Shown here in pieces: positions 55,645 through 63,997 of a stretch of 64,000 nt of DNA. The DNA is from CAYNWT01 sp964450955. Its GTDB lineage: Bacteria; Planctomycetota; Planctomycetia; Planctomycetales; Planctomycetaceae. The DNA lies in the NCBI GenBank assembly GCA_964450955.1, contig CAYVFI010000029.1, positions 22,935-86,934 on the forward strand. Direction: 5' to 3'. Position 1 is the stretch's first letter. Every line of letters begins with the position of its first letter. The notes below the pieces were generated by a model. That model saw only the letters and a program-made list of their open reading frames with translations. It was not told the DNA's origin and made no database searches. The translations under genes and the position numbers were made by a program.

Positions 55645-57723
55645 ATGCTCACAGAAACAGATCAGTCGAAAGTCAACTCGGGCAGTGGCGAAGACGCCAT
55701 GGCACTCATTCTGGCTCAGGCCGGAAAGTCTGCAGACGAAGTCGCCGCGCTGTCCACTTTGGATGACGCCGACAGCAGTGCTGAGGGGCAGTTCTCTGGC
55801 GAAGCGCCGACGATTGCTTCGTTGTTTGGAACCGGGAAGGCGCGTGAGTTTTACGCTGGGAATTTTTCGCCGGCGCCGGAAGTCGCCAAGTGCATGGGCG
55901 AGTGCCTTGAGTTCCTGATGCAGACCAAGAAGGACGGTAATCTGTTCGACAACGAGCGGATGCTGTTTAAAGAGTCTGTCATTTCCGGCCTGGCCGAACG
56001 TGGTTTCTTTGGGCTGGCGATTCCCAAAGAATACGGCGGTAGCGGCGCGAAGCTGGGTGACCTTGGTCCGCTGCTGCGAGCTCTGACGTTTGTGCATCCG
56101 GACCTTGCGGTCCTGTTTGAAGTGCACAACTTCCTTGGTCCTGTGACGCCGATTCTGGACTTCGGAACCACCAAACAGAAACAGGATTACCTGCCGCGGA
56201 TGGCCAAAGGCGAACTGCTTGGTTCGTTCGCTTTAACAGAACCAGGTGTCGGAGCCGACCCCAGCAAGTTGTCTATGACAGCTCGACTTGAAGGCGACGA
56301 GTACGTGATCAACGGCGTAAAGTGGCCGATCACGAACGTCATCTACGGCGGCATTTGTGTTTTGGTTGTCAAACTGGAAGGCCACGATCTGCCCAAGGGG
56401 CGGGACTCAGGAATGGTGGTTCTGGAGGTTCCAAAACAGGACACCGACAACTTCAAAATGAAGCGCAACGACCTGGTTGCGTTTGACTATCTTTGGAACG
56501 CTCGATTCCGGCTCATCGATTATCGAGTGCCCAGGACTTGCCTGCTGGGCCCAACCGGCAAGGGTTTGTCGCAGGCGTTTAGTTCGCTGGCCAAAGGTCG
56601 CGGCGGTATTGGCGTTAACAGCGCAGCCAAGACGTTTAAGTTGTTGGCTCACATTATTCTGGATCCGGAAATTCAGAAGAATGCGAACGCGGAAGCTTGT
56701 GAGAACAAGCCTGGCGAACCAAACGGTGGCGGCTGGACTTCGTTTAGAGCCACGTTTGGAAAGCCTATCGGTAGCGCTCCACGAATCCAGACATGGGTTG
56801 GCCGATCAACTGTTCGTGGGCTGGCTGGCCGTGTGCTGGGTGACCTTTGTTTCCGGTTGGCAGCCAACGGCGTTCGCGATGAGACTCAGGGAATGATCGC
56901 GAAGGTCTACGCGACCAAAGGTCTGCTTGAGACCGCGATCAACTGCTACCAAATACAGGGCGGTCGATCGGTTCATACCGACGAACTCCGCAAGTACTCG
57001 CGCGGTATCGATCGTGGGACCGCCAGTTCGGATGGCATGCCCGAACACCCGATTGAAAACTACATCGGCGAGAACATGCACGAGTTTACTATCGCCACTG
57101 TTTACGAAGGGCCGAACCCGGTTCTTGCCGACATTGGTGCTCCGAACGCGATGACTCGTTCTTTGCGAAGTAAGTACCTGGTCCCCATCGGGTCGGCTCA
57201 GGTGAAGGGCAAGTTTGGTCTGATTCCGAAAGCGAAATTTGGCTTCTTCCTGGCGAAGACAGTTATCGGTTCTTACTTCCCATCTGGTGACACGTCCGGT
57301 CTGCAAAACATGTTTCCGGTCAAGGAAAACTTTGTTCGTCAGGCGTTGAAGCGGAACCGGATTCTCGGCCGCCGCATCTTGATGATTATCGCGAAGTACC
57401 AGACTTCGTTTATGGATCAGTCGTTTCTGCTGGGTGACGAGGGTGGCATCTTCGATCAACTGTGCCACAACCTGGCATCGCTGTGCTTTGCATTGTCGAT
57501 GGACGAAGCAAATCCCGAGTACGTTAAGGTTGCGGACGCGTTGAACCTGGAAGCCGACCTGCGGCTGAAGGGGCGACAGCTCTCGCCGGAACTCCAACAG
57601 TCATGGGCCGAGATCGGGAAGCTCATGATGCAAAAGGATTCGCAACTGCACCGCGACCTGATCGCCGACATCAAAGTCGCCGACATCCCACTCGACCCTC
57701 GCTTCATCGATCGCTTCATCTAA
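55645..57723 (+). CDS. Acyl-CoA dehydrogenase (long, FadE/VLCAD-like)
   Basis: A 692-residue flavoprotein that oxidises acyl-CoA to enoyl-CoA. The three ACAD domains are clear: the N-terminal helical part (ERGFFGLAIPKEYGG), the FAD/acyl binding strand region (LGSFALTEPGVGADPS) and the C-terminal helical part (CYQIQGGRSVHTDELRKYS). The YEG motif (TVYEGPNP) gives the candidate catalytic Glu. About 170 further residues form the extra C-terminal domain of the long members. A poorly conserved N-terminal extension of about 70 residues precedes the core. It partners with the thiolase gene upstream. A repeat copy starts directly after its TAA. Confidence 0.92.
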   Translation: MLTETDQSKVNSGSGEDAMALILAQAGKSADEVAALSTLDDADSSAEGQFSGEAPTIASLFGTGKAREFYAGNFSPAPEVAKCMGECLEFLMQTKKDGNLFDNERMLFKESVISGLAERGFFGLAIPKEYGGSGAKLGDLGPLLRALTFVHPDLAVLFEVHNFLGPVTPILDFGTTKQKQDYLPRMAKGELLGSFALTEPGVGADPSKLSMTARLEGDEYVINGVKWPITNVIYGGICVLVVKLEGHDLPKGRDSGMVVLEVPKQDTDNFKMKRNDLVAFDYLWNARFRLIDYRVPRTCLLGPTGKGLSQAFSSLAKGRGGIGVNSAAKTFKLLAHIILDPEIQKNANAEACENKPGEPNGGGWTSFRATFGKPIGSAPRIQTWVGRSTVRGLAGRVLGDLCFRLAANGVRDETQGMIAKVYATKGLLETAINCYQIQGGRSVHTDELRKYSRGIDRGTASSDGMPEHPIENYIGENMHEFTIATVYEGPNPVLADIGAPNAMTRSLRSKYLVPIGSAQVKGKFGLIPKAKFGFFLAKTVIGSYFPSGDTSGLQNMFPVKENFVRQALKRNRILGRRILMIIAKYQTSFMDQSFLLGDEGGIFDQLCHNLASLCFALSMDEANPEYVKVADALNLEADLRLKGRQLSPELQQSWAEIGKLMMQKDSQLHRDLIADIKVADIPLDPRFIDRFI

Positions 57724-57755
57724 CCGAACGTTCCGTTCGATCTGTATCCGGTGGG
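57724..57755 (+). repeat. Stop-adjacent hairpin repeat, copy A
   Basis: It starts at the first base after the acyl-CoA dehydrogenase stop: C, then the hairpin CGAACG-TTC-CGTTCG (57725-57739), then ATCTGTATCCGGTGGG. It matches copy B (48916-48947) in 29 of 32 bases, with the hairpin kept by a paired change. A diverged continuation (TGCCGGTTGAG, then CGCGTTCTGAG) reaches about 57892. Confidence 0.8.
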
Positions 57756-58128
57756 ACGGTGGTTGGAGATAGTTGGCGACGCTGCCGGTTGAGTGCCCTG
57801 GGAGCTTCCCAATTTGGGTGCGCTGGGAGTGACGAGCGTTGGGCCTGCGATTTTTTCGGCGTGGCGCTTGGGACGGGTACACGCGTTCTGAGATTCGGCA
57901 AAGGGCTGTGGAGTGCTGGTTCCAGCCGGAATAACCGGCGTTTTCGGACCAAGGCAGAACGTTCCGCCAGGATACCCATGACTATCCGAGACGGATTTTG
58001 GTGGGAAGCAATGCGGTCTTTCGAAATGGCATCTGGCTTCGAGCGGTTTGAGGCGGGTATTATTGAGGCAGTGCGGAGCCAGACCTTGCGGCTTGCACAA
58101 CTGCCCTCTTACCTACGTCGAGGATCCC
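57756..58128. other. Intergenic region before the PQQ propeller gene
   Basis: About 373 bases. The first part is the diverged continuation of repeat copy A. TATTAT at 58058-58063 could be a -10 element for the gene at 58129, but the -35 is weak. No gene is seen. Confidence 0.4.
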
Positions 58129-59457
58129 ATGCGGACCGCTCAACTTGCGCCATTGCTGATGTTTTTCGCCACCCTTCCCGTGGCCGCCCAGAATGTGCCT
58201 TCACCCAGCAGTCTTGCCCGAATTGGTCTTGAGCGAGCCTGGGTTAGCCAGGCACGGGTGGATCCATCGCGAGGTCGGTTGACTCACCTGACTGTCGATG
58301 AGCGATATGTTTACGCTCAGGCCAGCAACGGTTCGATCACGGCATTCGATGCTGAGACTGGAAATCGGCACTGGGTTGTCCGGCTAGGTTCGCCAGACCG
58401 ACTTACGTTTGCCGCTACTTCTAATTCCGAGCTGGTATTGGTCGTGACAGGCACACGCGTCTACGGCGTTGAGAAATCCAGTGGTCATGTCATGTGGACA
58501 GCTAAGATGCCTGCGTCGGCGTCAACATCTGCGCTGATGGATGGCGAATTTTTCTACATTGGGACGACCGATGGAAGCGTCTACGCTTTCAATATGGCCG
58601 TTGTTGCTTACAAAGAACGAACAGGTCGATTGCCGGGCTCGTTTGATCCGGGTTCGAAGCAAATATCGAGTCCTGTGGGACCAGTTGCTGCATCACATAT
58701 TTGGATGTGGCGATACCGGACGGGTCGGTCTTTGTCACAGCCGCCCATCCTGGCTTCAGGTTCCATTATGTTGGGCGACACCAAGGGGCAGGTCTACGGC
58801 ATCACACCCGGGCCTCCGGAGAATCTGGGTGGCAAACTGATTTTCCAGTTTCAGGCAGGGCAGGGTAGAACTGGCGCGATGTTGACTAAAGGTCCAACGA
58901 CCTACATCGCTACCGGCGACAATCGTTTGGTTGCTGTGGATTCAGTAGAAGGCCAGATTCGCTGGCGGTACTCAGTCGGTCACAGAATTCTTGGCTCACC
59001 GCTGCTGGTCGCGAATCGCATTTACCTTGCCGCAGAATCGGAAGGCCTGATCGCGATCGATCTTGAAGCTGGTCGGCAGGCCGCGACCGCCAATGGGCCC
59101 TGGTGGGTTCGTGGCGCGACAGAAATGGTGGGCGTGACGGCGTCCAGCGCGTATGCATCTGACAGACAATGGAACCTCATTGCCGTTGATCGAGAAACGG
59201 GCAGCCCGCGCGGTCAGATTCCGCTGTTTGGGTTCAAAGAACGAATCAAGAACGATCTCAATGACCGAATCTACGTGGCGTCCGAACAAGGTCTCATCAT
59301 GTGTCTGCGCCCGACCGGTGCTGAAGAGCCAACTTTTTATCGCAACGCCGATTGCACTCCTATCACGCCGATTATTGCCGATGATCAGGCGCCAATAGGA
59401 TCAGGAACCAAAGAAGGAATCGGGTCAGGAACCAAAGAAGGCGGCGATGGAAATTAG
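58129..59457 (+). CDS. Secreted PQQ-type beta-propeller protein
   Basis: A 442-residue protein. The ATG at 58129 has GAGG five bases upstream and gives a signal peptide ending in PVAAQ; the frame is open 27 codons earlier. Propeller blades of the PQQ/BamB type follow: YVYAQASNGSITAFDAETGN, YIGTTDGSVYAFN, LVAVDSVEGQIRWRYSVG and LIAIDLEAGRQ. It has no lipobox and no clear cofactor residues, so it is more like a BamB-type scaffold than a dehydrogenase. The C-terminus ends in an in-frame tandem repeat (GSGTKEGI, GSGTKEGG). Confidence 0.87.
   Translation: MRTAQLAPLLMFFATLPVAAQNVPSPSSLARIGLERAWVSQARVDPSRGRLTHLTVDERYVYAQASNGSITAFDAETGNRHWVVRLGSPDRLTFAATSNSELVLVVTGTRVYGVEKSSGHVMWTAKMPASASTSALMDGEFFYIGTTDGSVYAFNMAVVAYKERTGRLPGSFDPGSKQISSPVGPVAASHIWMWRYRTGRSLSQPPILASGSIMLGDTKGQVYGITPGPPENLGGKLIFQFQAGQGRTGAMLTKGPTTYIATGDNRLVAVDSVEGQIRWRYSVGHRILGSPLLVANRIYLAAESEGLIAIDLEAGRQAATANGPWWVRGATEMVGVTASSAYASDRQWNLIAVDRETGSPRGQIPLFGFKERIKNDLNDRIYVASEQGLIMCLRPTGAEEPTFYRNADCTPITPIIADDQAPIGSGTKEGIGSGTKEGGDGN
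59398..59445 (+). repeat. Two tandem 24-base repeats in the PQQ gene
   Basis: Units at 59398-59421 and 59422-59445 share TCAGGAACCAAAGAAGG at the same phase and code for the eight-residue unit GSGTKEG plus one. The repeat makes a flexible tail at the C-terminus and is a likely site of length variation. Confidence 0.8.
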
Positions 59458-59521
59458 AGATTTCCGCAGGGTGACAGCTTGTTAACCCTGCGGTATACTA
59501 TTTGTGATCGGTCGACTGGCG

Positions 59522-59567
59522 GGCCGCTTCGGCCGATCATGAGCCCCTCGCGAAAGCGGGGGGCTCA
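59522..59567 (+). terminator. Two adjacent hairpins, likely terminator of the PQQ gene
   Basis: GGCCG-CTT-CGGCC (59522-59534) is followed by a 12-base-pair stem (59540-59551 with 59556-59567, including one G-T pair) capped by a GAAA tetraloop. ACTTTAT follows. The pair lies about 65 bases after the PQQ stop and just before the Uma2 gene. Confidence 0.7.
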
Positions 59568-59604
59568 CTTTATAGGTAGACGAAAAATTTGCGGAAGCGG
59601 AATC

Positions 59605-60171
59605 ATGGTCGGGACCTTCACAGCGGAAGAGTTTGACAGCAACCGGTTTGAACTACCGGACTCAGGGCGATGGCACGAACTGGAGTCTGGCGAAGTCCTG
59701 TCATTGCAGCCGCCCGATTCGCTTCACGGCGCGGTCGTATTGAACCTGACGCGTGCGATCGGAACGTGGCTGCACGAACAAGGATCGGCTGCCGTTGGAT
59801 CGACAGCGTTCGACATCGGTCTGATTGTCGCGCGATGTCCGGATACGGTGCTCCGGCCACCGATTAGCTACTTCACTGGCGGGAACCTGTTTGCGCAGTG
59901 TGGTGAGACGCTTACAGGCGATTGTCCGAAGCTGGTTGTCGAAGTGGCCAGTACCAACGATCGGCGAACCATGATGCGAGAGCGTGTTCGGGATTATCTG
60001 GCGCTGGGCGTTGATACAATTTGGGTTGTCGACACGGATCAAAAAGAAATCAACGTGATGAGAAAGTCGGAAGCCAGCAAGTTACTGGGCGAGCATCGAA
60101 TCCTGCGTTCAGAGAATCTGCTACCGGGGTTTTCTATCCAGGTTCGTGACATCTTCCGCGAAGAAGAATAA
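59605..60171 (+). CDS. Uma2-family (DUF820) putative restriction endonuclease-like protein
   Basis: A 188-residue protein. The ATG at 59605 has GGAAG upstream; the frame is open 42 codons earlier across the terminator hairpins, which rules out earlier starts. The family order is seen: ELESGEVLSLQPPDSLHG, the Asp of PDTVLRPPISYF, PKLVVEVAST with the catalytic-type Glu, then RERVRDYLALGVDTIWVVD. The fold is of the PD-(D/E)xK type. The usual Lys after the Glu strand is replaced by an Arg/Met-rich helix, so activity is uncertain. Such genes are frequent in cyanobacteria and Planctomycetota; their role is unknown. Confidence 0.85.
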   Translation: MVGTFTAEEFDSNRFELPDSGRWHELESGEVLSLQPPDSLHGAVVLNLTRAIGTWLHEQGSAAVGSTAFDIGLIVARCPDTVLRPPISYFTGGNLFAQCGETLTGDCPKLVVEVASTNDRRTMMRERVRDYLALGVDTIWVVDTDQKEINVMRKSEASKLLGEHRILRSENLLPGFSIQVRDIFREEE

Positions 60172-60225
60172 GACAAAGATTCGCCGTTTTCATATCCAGC
60201 ATGGTACCCCCATCAGGATCCAGCG

Positions 60226-61842
60226 ATGCGTTTATTCCTTGTTGCAGTACTTATTGTCATCACGTGCGTTTGCCCGGCTTTGCCGCAGGATCGCGAAACA
60301 GTCGTGTTTCTCGCGCCGCGAGGACCGTTTTTTATTGGTGTCCGACTGACTGTCGACGACAAGGATTTTCAGGAGTGGTTGACTGGCTACTTGTTCGACA
60401 AGCTGGATTCAAAGCGAGACAAACGGCTGACTAAAGATGAGATCGGTTTAATGCCGGCTCGACTGCTGACCCGGCTTGGGTTTGAGTCCGGTGAATCGCT
60501 TGCTGCCAGCGTGCTGGCCGACAATAAGTCCATTGAGAAAGACGACTTCGTCAACGATATCCGAGCGCGTCTGGCGACATCGTTCCTGATTTCGGAGAAA
60601 CAGCAGTCTGCTGTTCAGGCAATTAACATCCTGCCCAAATTTGACGCCGACGACGACGGTCATCTTTCCGAAGAAGAACTCCAAAACGCGCTGAACCATC
60701 AGGCTCAACGCGACATCGATGATGACGAAGCACTTAGCGCGGCCGAGTTGTTACCGTTTCGCGATCCCGCGGCTCGCTTTGCAGCCGTTGCGCCCAACCC
60801 AGACGACCTTCCATTTATCCAGGTGGTACAGGGTGGTGAGCAGAAACTGGCCGAACGACTTGTGCGGTACTACTCACAGAAAGACAGTAGCAAGCTGACG
60901 CCTGAAGGAACCCGGTTCACTGCTAAGCAATTTGGAACCGTCGATGCTGACTCGGATGGAAAGTGGGACGCCGCTGAAACAGCCGCGTTCCTGAAAGCCC
61001 CGATGCATCATGTTGAACTGACCATTCAGTTTTCCCGCCGGAAAAGACCGAAACTGGTTTACCAGGTTCTCACCAAAGACCCTTCGGTGGTGGCGAAGGA
61101 CGAAAAGAAGGCGGATCGTCTGCGTCTGGTTCTGGACGGACTACCAATCGCCATTCGCTGCAATCAGTCTCTCAGTTCTGACGTGAAGTTTACTCGTTCG
61201 TTCTGTGGGCAGCGATTTTCTGTGTCAGACAAGGACCGCAACAAATACCTGGACCCGACAGAATTTGGCGAGTTTGCCGGTGCCGTGATGGGCAGCGTTG
61301 GTGCTTTAGAGTTCGGCGCTTTGGATGCCAACGATGATGAAATGGTGACTCGAGCAGAACTGTTCCGACATCTCGACAAAGAATCAATCGCGGCTCAAAG
61401 TCAGCTTGAAGTCACGGTTGCTGCTGATGGACGATCGATGTTTCAGATGCTGGATACCAACCTGGATCGCCGGCTTAGCATGAGAGAGCTTAAGACCGGC
61501 TTTGAGAAACTGAGCGCGTTGGATCGCGATTCAGACCGCCGCGTATCGCGCATCGAAGCGTCGTCGCCAAGTCAGTACACATTGCAGGTTGGACTCGGGC
61601 GCCCACAATTGTTTCGAGAAGGGATGAACGCCAACCAGGGCATGATGGGAACCAACACGGTGATCCGTGGTACCGAGATGCTGAAGGGGCCGATTTGGTT
61701 CCGCAAGATGGATCGCAATCGAGATGGAGACGTTTCGCGTCGCGAGTTCCTTGGTTCTTCTACCCAGTTTGACTCGCTGGATACAGACAAGGACGAATTG
61801 CTGAGTGCGGCTGAGGCGGAGGCGGCGAAGAAGGACGACTGA
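60226..61842 (+). CDS. Secreted multi-EF-hand protein
   Basis: A 538-residue protein with signal peptide (MRLFLVAVLIVITCVCPALP). At least six EF-hand-like loops can be read: FDADDDGHLSEEEL, VDADSDGKWDAAET, LDANDDEMVTRAEL, LDTNLDRRLSMREL, MDRNRDGDVSRREF and LDTDKDELLSAAEA; some are degenerate. Beta-rich linkers separate them. Calcium binding in the periplasm or at the cell surface is predicted. The ATG at 60226 follows 54 bases after the Uma2 gene. Confidence 0.87.
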   Translation: MRLFLVAVLIVITCVCPALPQDRETVVFLAPRGPFFIGVRLTVDDKDFQEWLTGYLFDKLDSKRDKRLTKDEIGLMPARLLTRLGFESGESLAASVLADNKSIEKDDFVNDIRARLATSFLISEKQQSAVQAINILPKFDADDDGHLSEEELQNALNHQAQRDIDDDEALSAAELLPFRDPAARFAAVAPNPDDLPFIQVVQGGEQKLAERLVRYYSQKDSSKLTPEGTRFTAKQFGTVDADSDGKWDAAETAAFLKAPMHHVELTIQFSRRKRPKLVYQVLTKDPSVVAKDEKKADRLRLVLDGLPIAIRCNQSLSSDVKFTRSFCGQRFSVSDKDRNKYLDPTEFGEFAGAVMGSVGALEFGALDANDDEMVTRAELFRHLDKESIAAQSQLEVTVAADGRSMFQMLDTNLDRRLSMRELKTGFEKLSALDRDSDRRVSRIEASSPSQYTLQVGLGRPQLFREGMNANQGMMGTNTVIRGTEMLKGPIWFRKMDRNRDGDVSRREFLGSSTQFDSLDTDKDELLSAAEAEAAKKDD

Positions 61843-61922
61843 TTGCAGAATGCCTGGCCGGCAGCGTAAATTGTTGCTGTCAAAACTCGATCTTGTTGTC
61901 TGTGAACGCGGAAGGGCACGGT

Positions 61923-62858
61923 TTGCCCACGAAAATTATCATTGATGCTGACGCCGGTATCGGCGACGCATTGGCCATCATCTGTGCCTTGATTGACCCG
62001 GCCATTGAAGTTGTTGGCGTGACAGCGACCGCCGGAACTGTTCCTGGCGTCCAGGCAACACGCAATGTGCAGGCTGTCATTGGCCTGCTGGACCCGCCGC
62101 TTAGGCCCCGCATTGGCGGGTGTTCTGAACAGCCACTGGACGATTCGGCCACACCCGAACAGAAGTTGATTAACGGCCAATCTGGCCTGGGTGAGTACGT
62201 TGCTCCGGACATTGATCTGCACAACCGCAGAGATTCCGCGAAGCTAATTGTCGATCTCGTGCGCGACGCGCCGGGTGAGATCACGATTCTGACACTGGGA
62301 CCGCTCACGAATATTGCTCGTTCGTTTGAGTTGTTTCCTGAACTCCCCGAAATGATTCGGGGCATTGTGTGTCTTGGTGGTTCGGTGAACGCTGGCGGCG
62401 ATGTGACAGCGACTGCCGAATTCAATATCTGGGCGGCTCGCATAGCGGCGCGAACCGTGTTTCGGTCGCCCGCATCGAAGACATTGGTGCCGTTGGACGT
62501 AAGTCGCCGCGTTGTTTTGACACCGCAGGAAGTCTCAGCCATCAAGCCGGTTCCGTCTGAGATGGCCGATGTTGTGGAATCGATGCTTCAGTTTTTTCTT
62601 CGAGCACATCGGCAGCATCTTGGGATTGAGGGTATCCGATTGGACGCCGTTGCCGCGCTGGCGTCGATTGCCGGACCGGATTTGTTTGAGTCTCGGCCCA
62701 TGTCGGTGGATGTGGAAACATCGGGCGAGTTAACTCGCGGGATGACCGTGTTCGATCGGCGCGATACACCCCACTGGCGATCCAATGCCGATGTCCTGAC
62801 CGGCATCGACTACCTTGGCGTCGCCGATTATTTCATGCAGGTGATCCGGCGTGTCTGA
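61923..62858 (+). CDS. Nucleoside hydrolase-family protein with altered ribose-site residue
   Basis: A 311-residue protein. The TTG at 61923 is preferred: GGAAGGG lies six bases upstream, and it yields MPTKIIIDADAGIGDALA, aligned with the family N-terminus. Other TTG/GTG starts lie up to 30 bases earlier. The calcium/ribose motif is normally DxDPGxDD; here D8, D10 and D15 are kept but residue 14 is Gly instead of the Asp that contacts ribose. LTLGPLTNIA and AEFNIWA are present, but the Asp after EFNI and the His before the last active-site Asp (RLDAVAA) are also changed. It may act on a different substrate or be inactive. It overlaps hemD by eight bases. Confidence 0.82.
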   Translation: MPTKIIIDADAGIGDALAIICALIDPAIEVVGVTATAGTVPGVQATRNVQAVIGLLDPPLRPRIGGCSEQPLDDSATPEQKLINGQSGLGEYVAPDIDLHNRRDSAKLIVDLVRDAPGEITILTLGPLTNIARSFELFPELPEMIRGIVCLGGSVNAGGDVTATAEFNIWAARIAARTVFRSPASKTLVPLDVSRRVVLTPQEVSAIKPVPSEMADVVESMLQFFLRAHRQHLGIEGIRLDAVAALASIAGPDLFESRPMSVDVETSGELTRGMTVFDRRDTPHWRSNADVLTGIDYLGVADYFMQVIRRV

Positions 62859-63684
62859 TATGAACAAGCCTCGCGTTTGCAGTTTTGAAAGCCGCCGAAA
62901 CGCCGAGATGCGTTCGCTGATCCAGCGGCACGGCGGCGAACCGACCGTTGTTGCGTCTATGCAGGAAGTTCCGCTGGATGACAATACGGCTGCAATCGAT
63001 TTCGCAACCAGAGTCGAAGCTGGAGAAGTTGATATCGTCATTTTCATGACGGGCGTCGGCGCGCAGACGTTGCGGGATACTTTGGAACAGTCTTCGGAAA
63101 CGGAATCGAAGTTCAAGCTGTTTGTCGAAGCTCTCAAAGTGACGTCCATCGTCTTGCGTGGCCCCAAGCCGAAAGCCGTTCTGACGAAGTGGGGTCTACA
63201 GGATTTCCACGTTGTTCCCGAACCCAACACGTGGCGTGAGCTGGTGACGTTGCTTGATGAGAGTTCGCTGGAGATCGCGAACAAAACCGTCGCGGTTCAG
63301 GAATACGGCGTTCCGAACAGGGAACTCTACGCGGCTCTTGAACAACGCGGCGCCACGGTTCTGCCGGTTCCTGTGTATCGCTGGAAGTTGCCGAATGATA
63401 CTGAGCCGCTGCGCAAAGCGATTGAAGAGGTCGTGGCCGGAACGTTTGATGCTGTGATGTTTACCAGTGCGAATCAGGTTCGGAATGTTCTGCAGGTTGC
63501 AGACGATGCGGGGCTCCGCGATCGGTTTCTGGAAGCAGTCAACGCGTGCGTCGTGGCGTCTATCGGACCCACCTGCAGTGAAACCATTGTCGCCGAAGGC
63601 ATGACGGTTGGGTTCGAAGCCAGTCCGCCAAAGATGGGCCCGTTTGTACGTGGCACTTTGGCAACACTCGAATCGCGTGACTGA
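62851..63684 (+). CDS. hemD: Uroporphyrinogen-III synthase
   Basis: A 277-residue HemD-family protein, the enzyme that cyclises hydroxymethylbilane with inversion of ring D in tetrapyrrole synthesis. Family marks: ESRRNAEMRSLIQRHGGEP at the N-terminus, FMTGVGAQTLRDTL, VLRGPKPKAVL, VAVQEYGVPN and VMFTSANQVRNVLQ, and SIGPTCSETIVAEGM. These belong to two lobes of the known fold. Start is GTG 62851 (overlapping the upstream gene) or ATG 62860. No other haem genes are adjacent. Confidence 0.88.
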   Translation: MSDMNKPRVCSFESRRNAEMRSLIQRHGGEPTVVASMQEVPLDDNTAAIDFATRVEAGEVDIVIFMTGVGAQTLRDTLEQSSETESKFKLFVEALKVTSIVLRGPKPKAVLTKWGLQDFHVVPEPNTWRELVTLLDESSLEIANKTVAVQEYGVPNRELYAALEQRGATVLPVPVYRWKLPNDTEPLRKAIEEVVAGTFDAVMFTSANQVRNVLQVADDAGLRDRFLEAVNACVVASIGPTCSETIVAEGMTVGFEASPPKMGPFVRGTLATLESRD

Positions 63685-63841
63685 ACCGTTCGATGGTCGA
63701 TGTCGACCAATTCCCGAATTCTTCCAATTCCGCGCGAACAATATTTGCCCGCCGTGCATCTATTCCCTTGCTGACGCGTTGATAACTTCGTCAACGGCAG
63801 CAAAGTGAAACAGGAACACACCAAGCGATGATGGTTTTAGT
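63685..63841. other. Intergenic region after hemD
   Basis: 157 bases without a gene. TTGATA (63780-63785) could be a -35 element for the candidate RNA, but no matching -10 stands out; TTATAG near 63850 is an alternative -10. Confidence 0.35.
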
Positions 63842-63997
63842 CTCAGGTCTTTATAGCGAACAGAACGGGAAGACCCGTTGCGCGAATCGTATATCCGGTT
63901 CCGCAATTGTGTGGCCCCTGCCGCTTCGCCGTTGACACCTGAGCAACCTCATTCGTCTTTGAATGTAAGCCCGGTGTCACAAGCACCGGGCTTTTTT
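63842..63997 (+). ncRNA. Candidate structured RNA (small RNA or mRNA leader) with terminator
   Basis: The stretch CTCAGGT (63842-63848) and ACCTGAG (63937-63943) can close a large stem. Inside, TTGCG..GAATCG (63878-63889) pairs with CGGTTC and CGCAA (63896-63906) as an 11-base-pair stem with one bulged base. An alternative small hairpin AACGGG-AAGA-CCCGTT (63864-63879) overlaps it. A strong terminator follows 23 bases after the closing stem. No ORF of note lies here. I cannot match it to a known RNA family; it may equally be the leader of a gene beyond the window. The 5' end is not known. Confidence 0.4.
63967..63997 (+). terminator. Rho-independent terminator
   Basis: AAGCCCGGTG (63967-63976), a seven-base loop, and CACCGGGCTT (63984-63993) form a perfect 10-base-pair stem that runs into six T residues (63992-63997). 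It is the clearest intrinsic terminator in the window. It lies 283 bases after hemD, so it more likely ends the candidate RNA than the hemD transcript. Confidence 0.85.

Noticed and set aside
56806..57597. 263-codon minus-strand frame inside the acyl-CoA dehydrogenase gene
   Set aside because: The plus strand has clear ACAD motifs across the same bases; the antisense product has no domain.
63842..63943. TPP riboswitch, suggested by ACCTGAG near the 3' end
   Set aside because: The characteristic CTGAGA and the ACCTGATCTGGATAATGCC core are absent.
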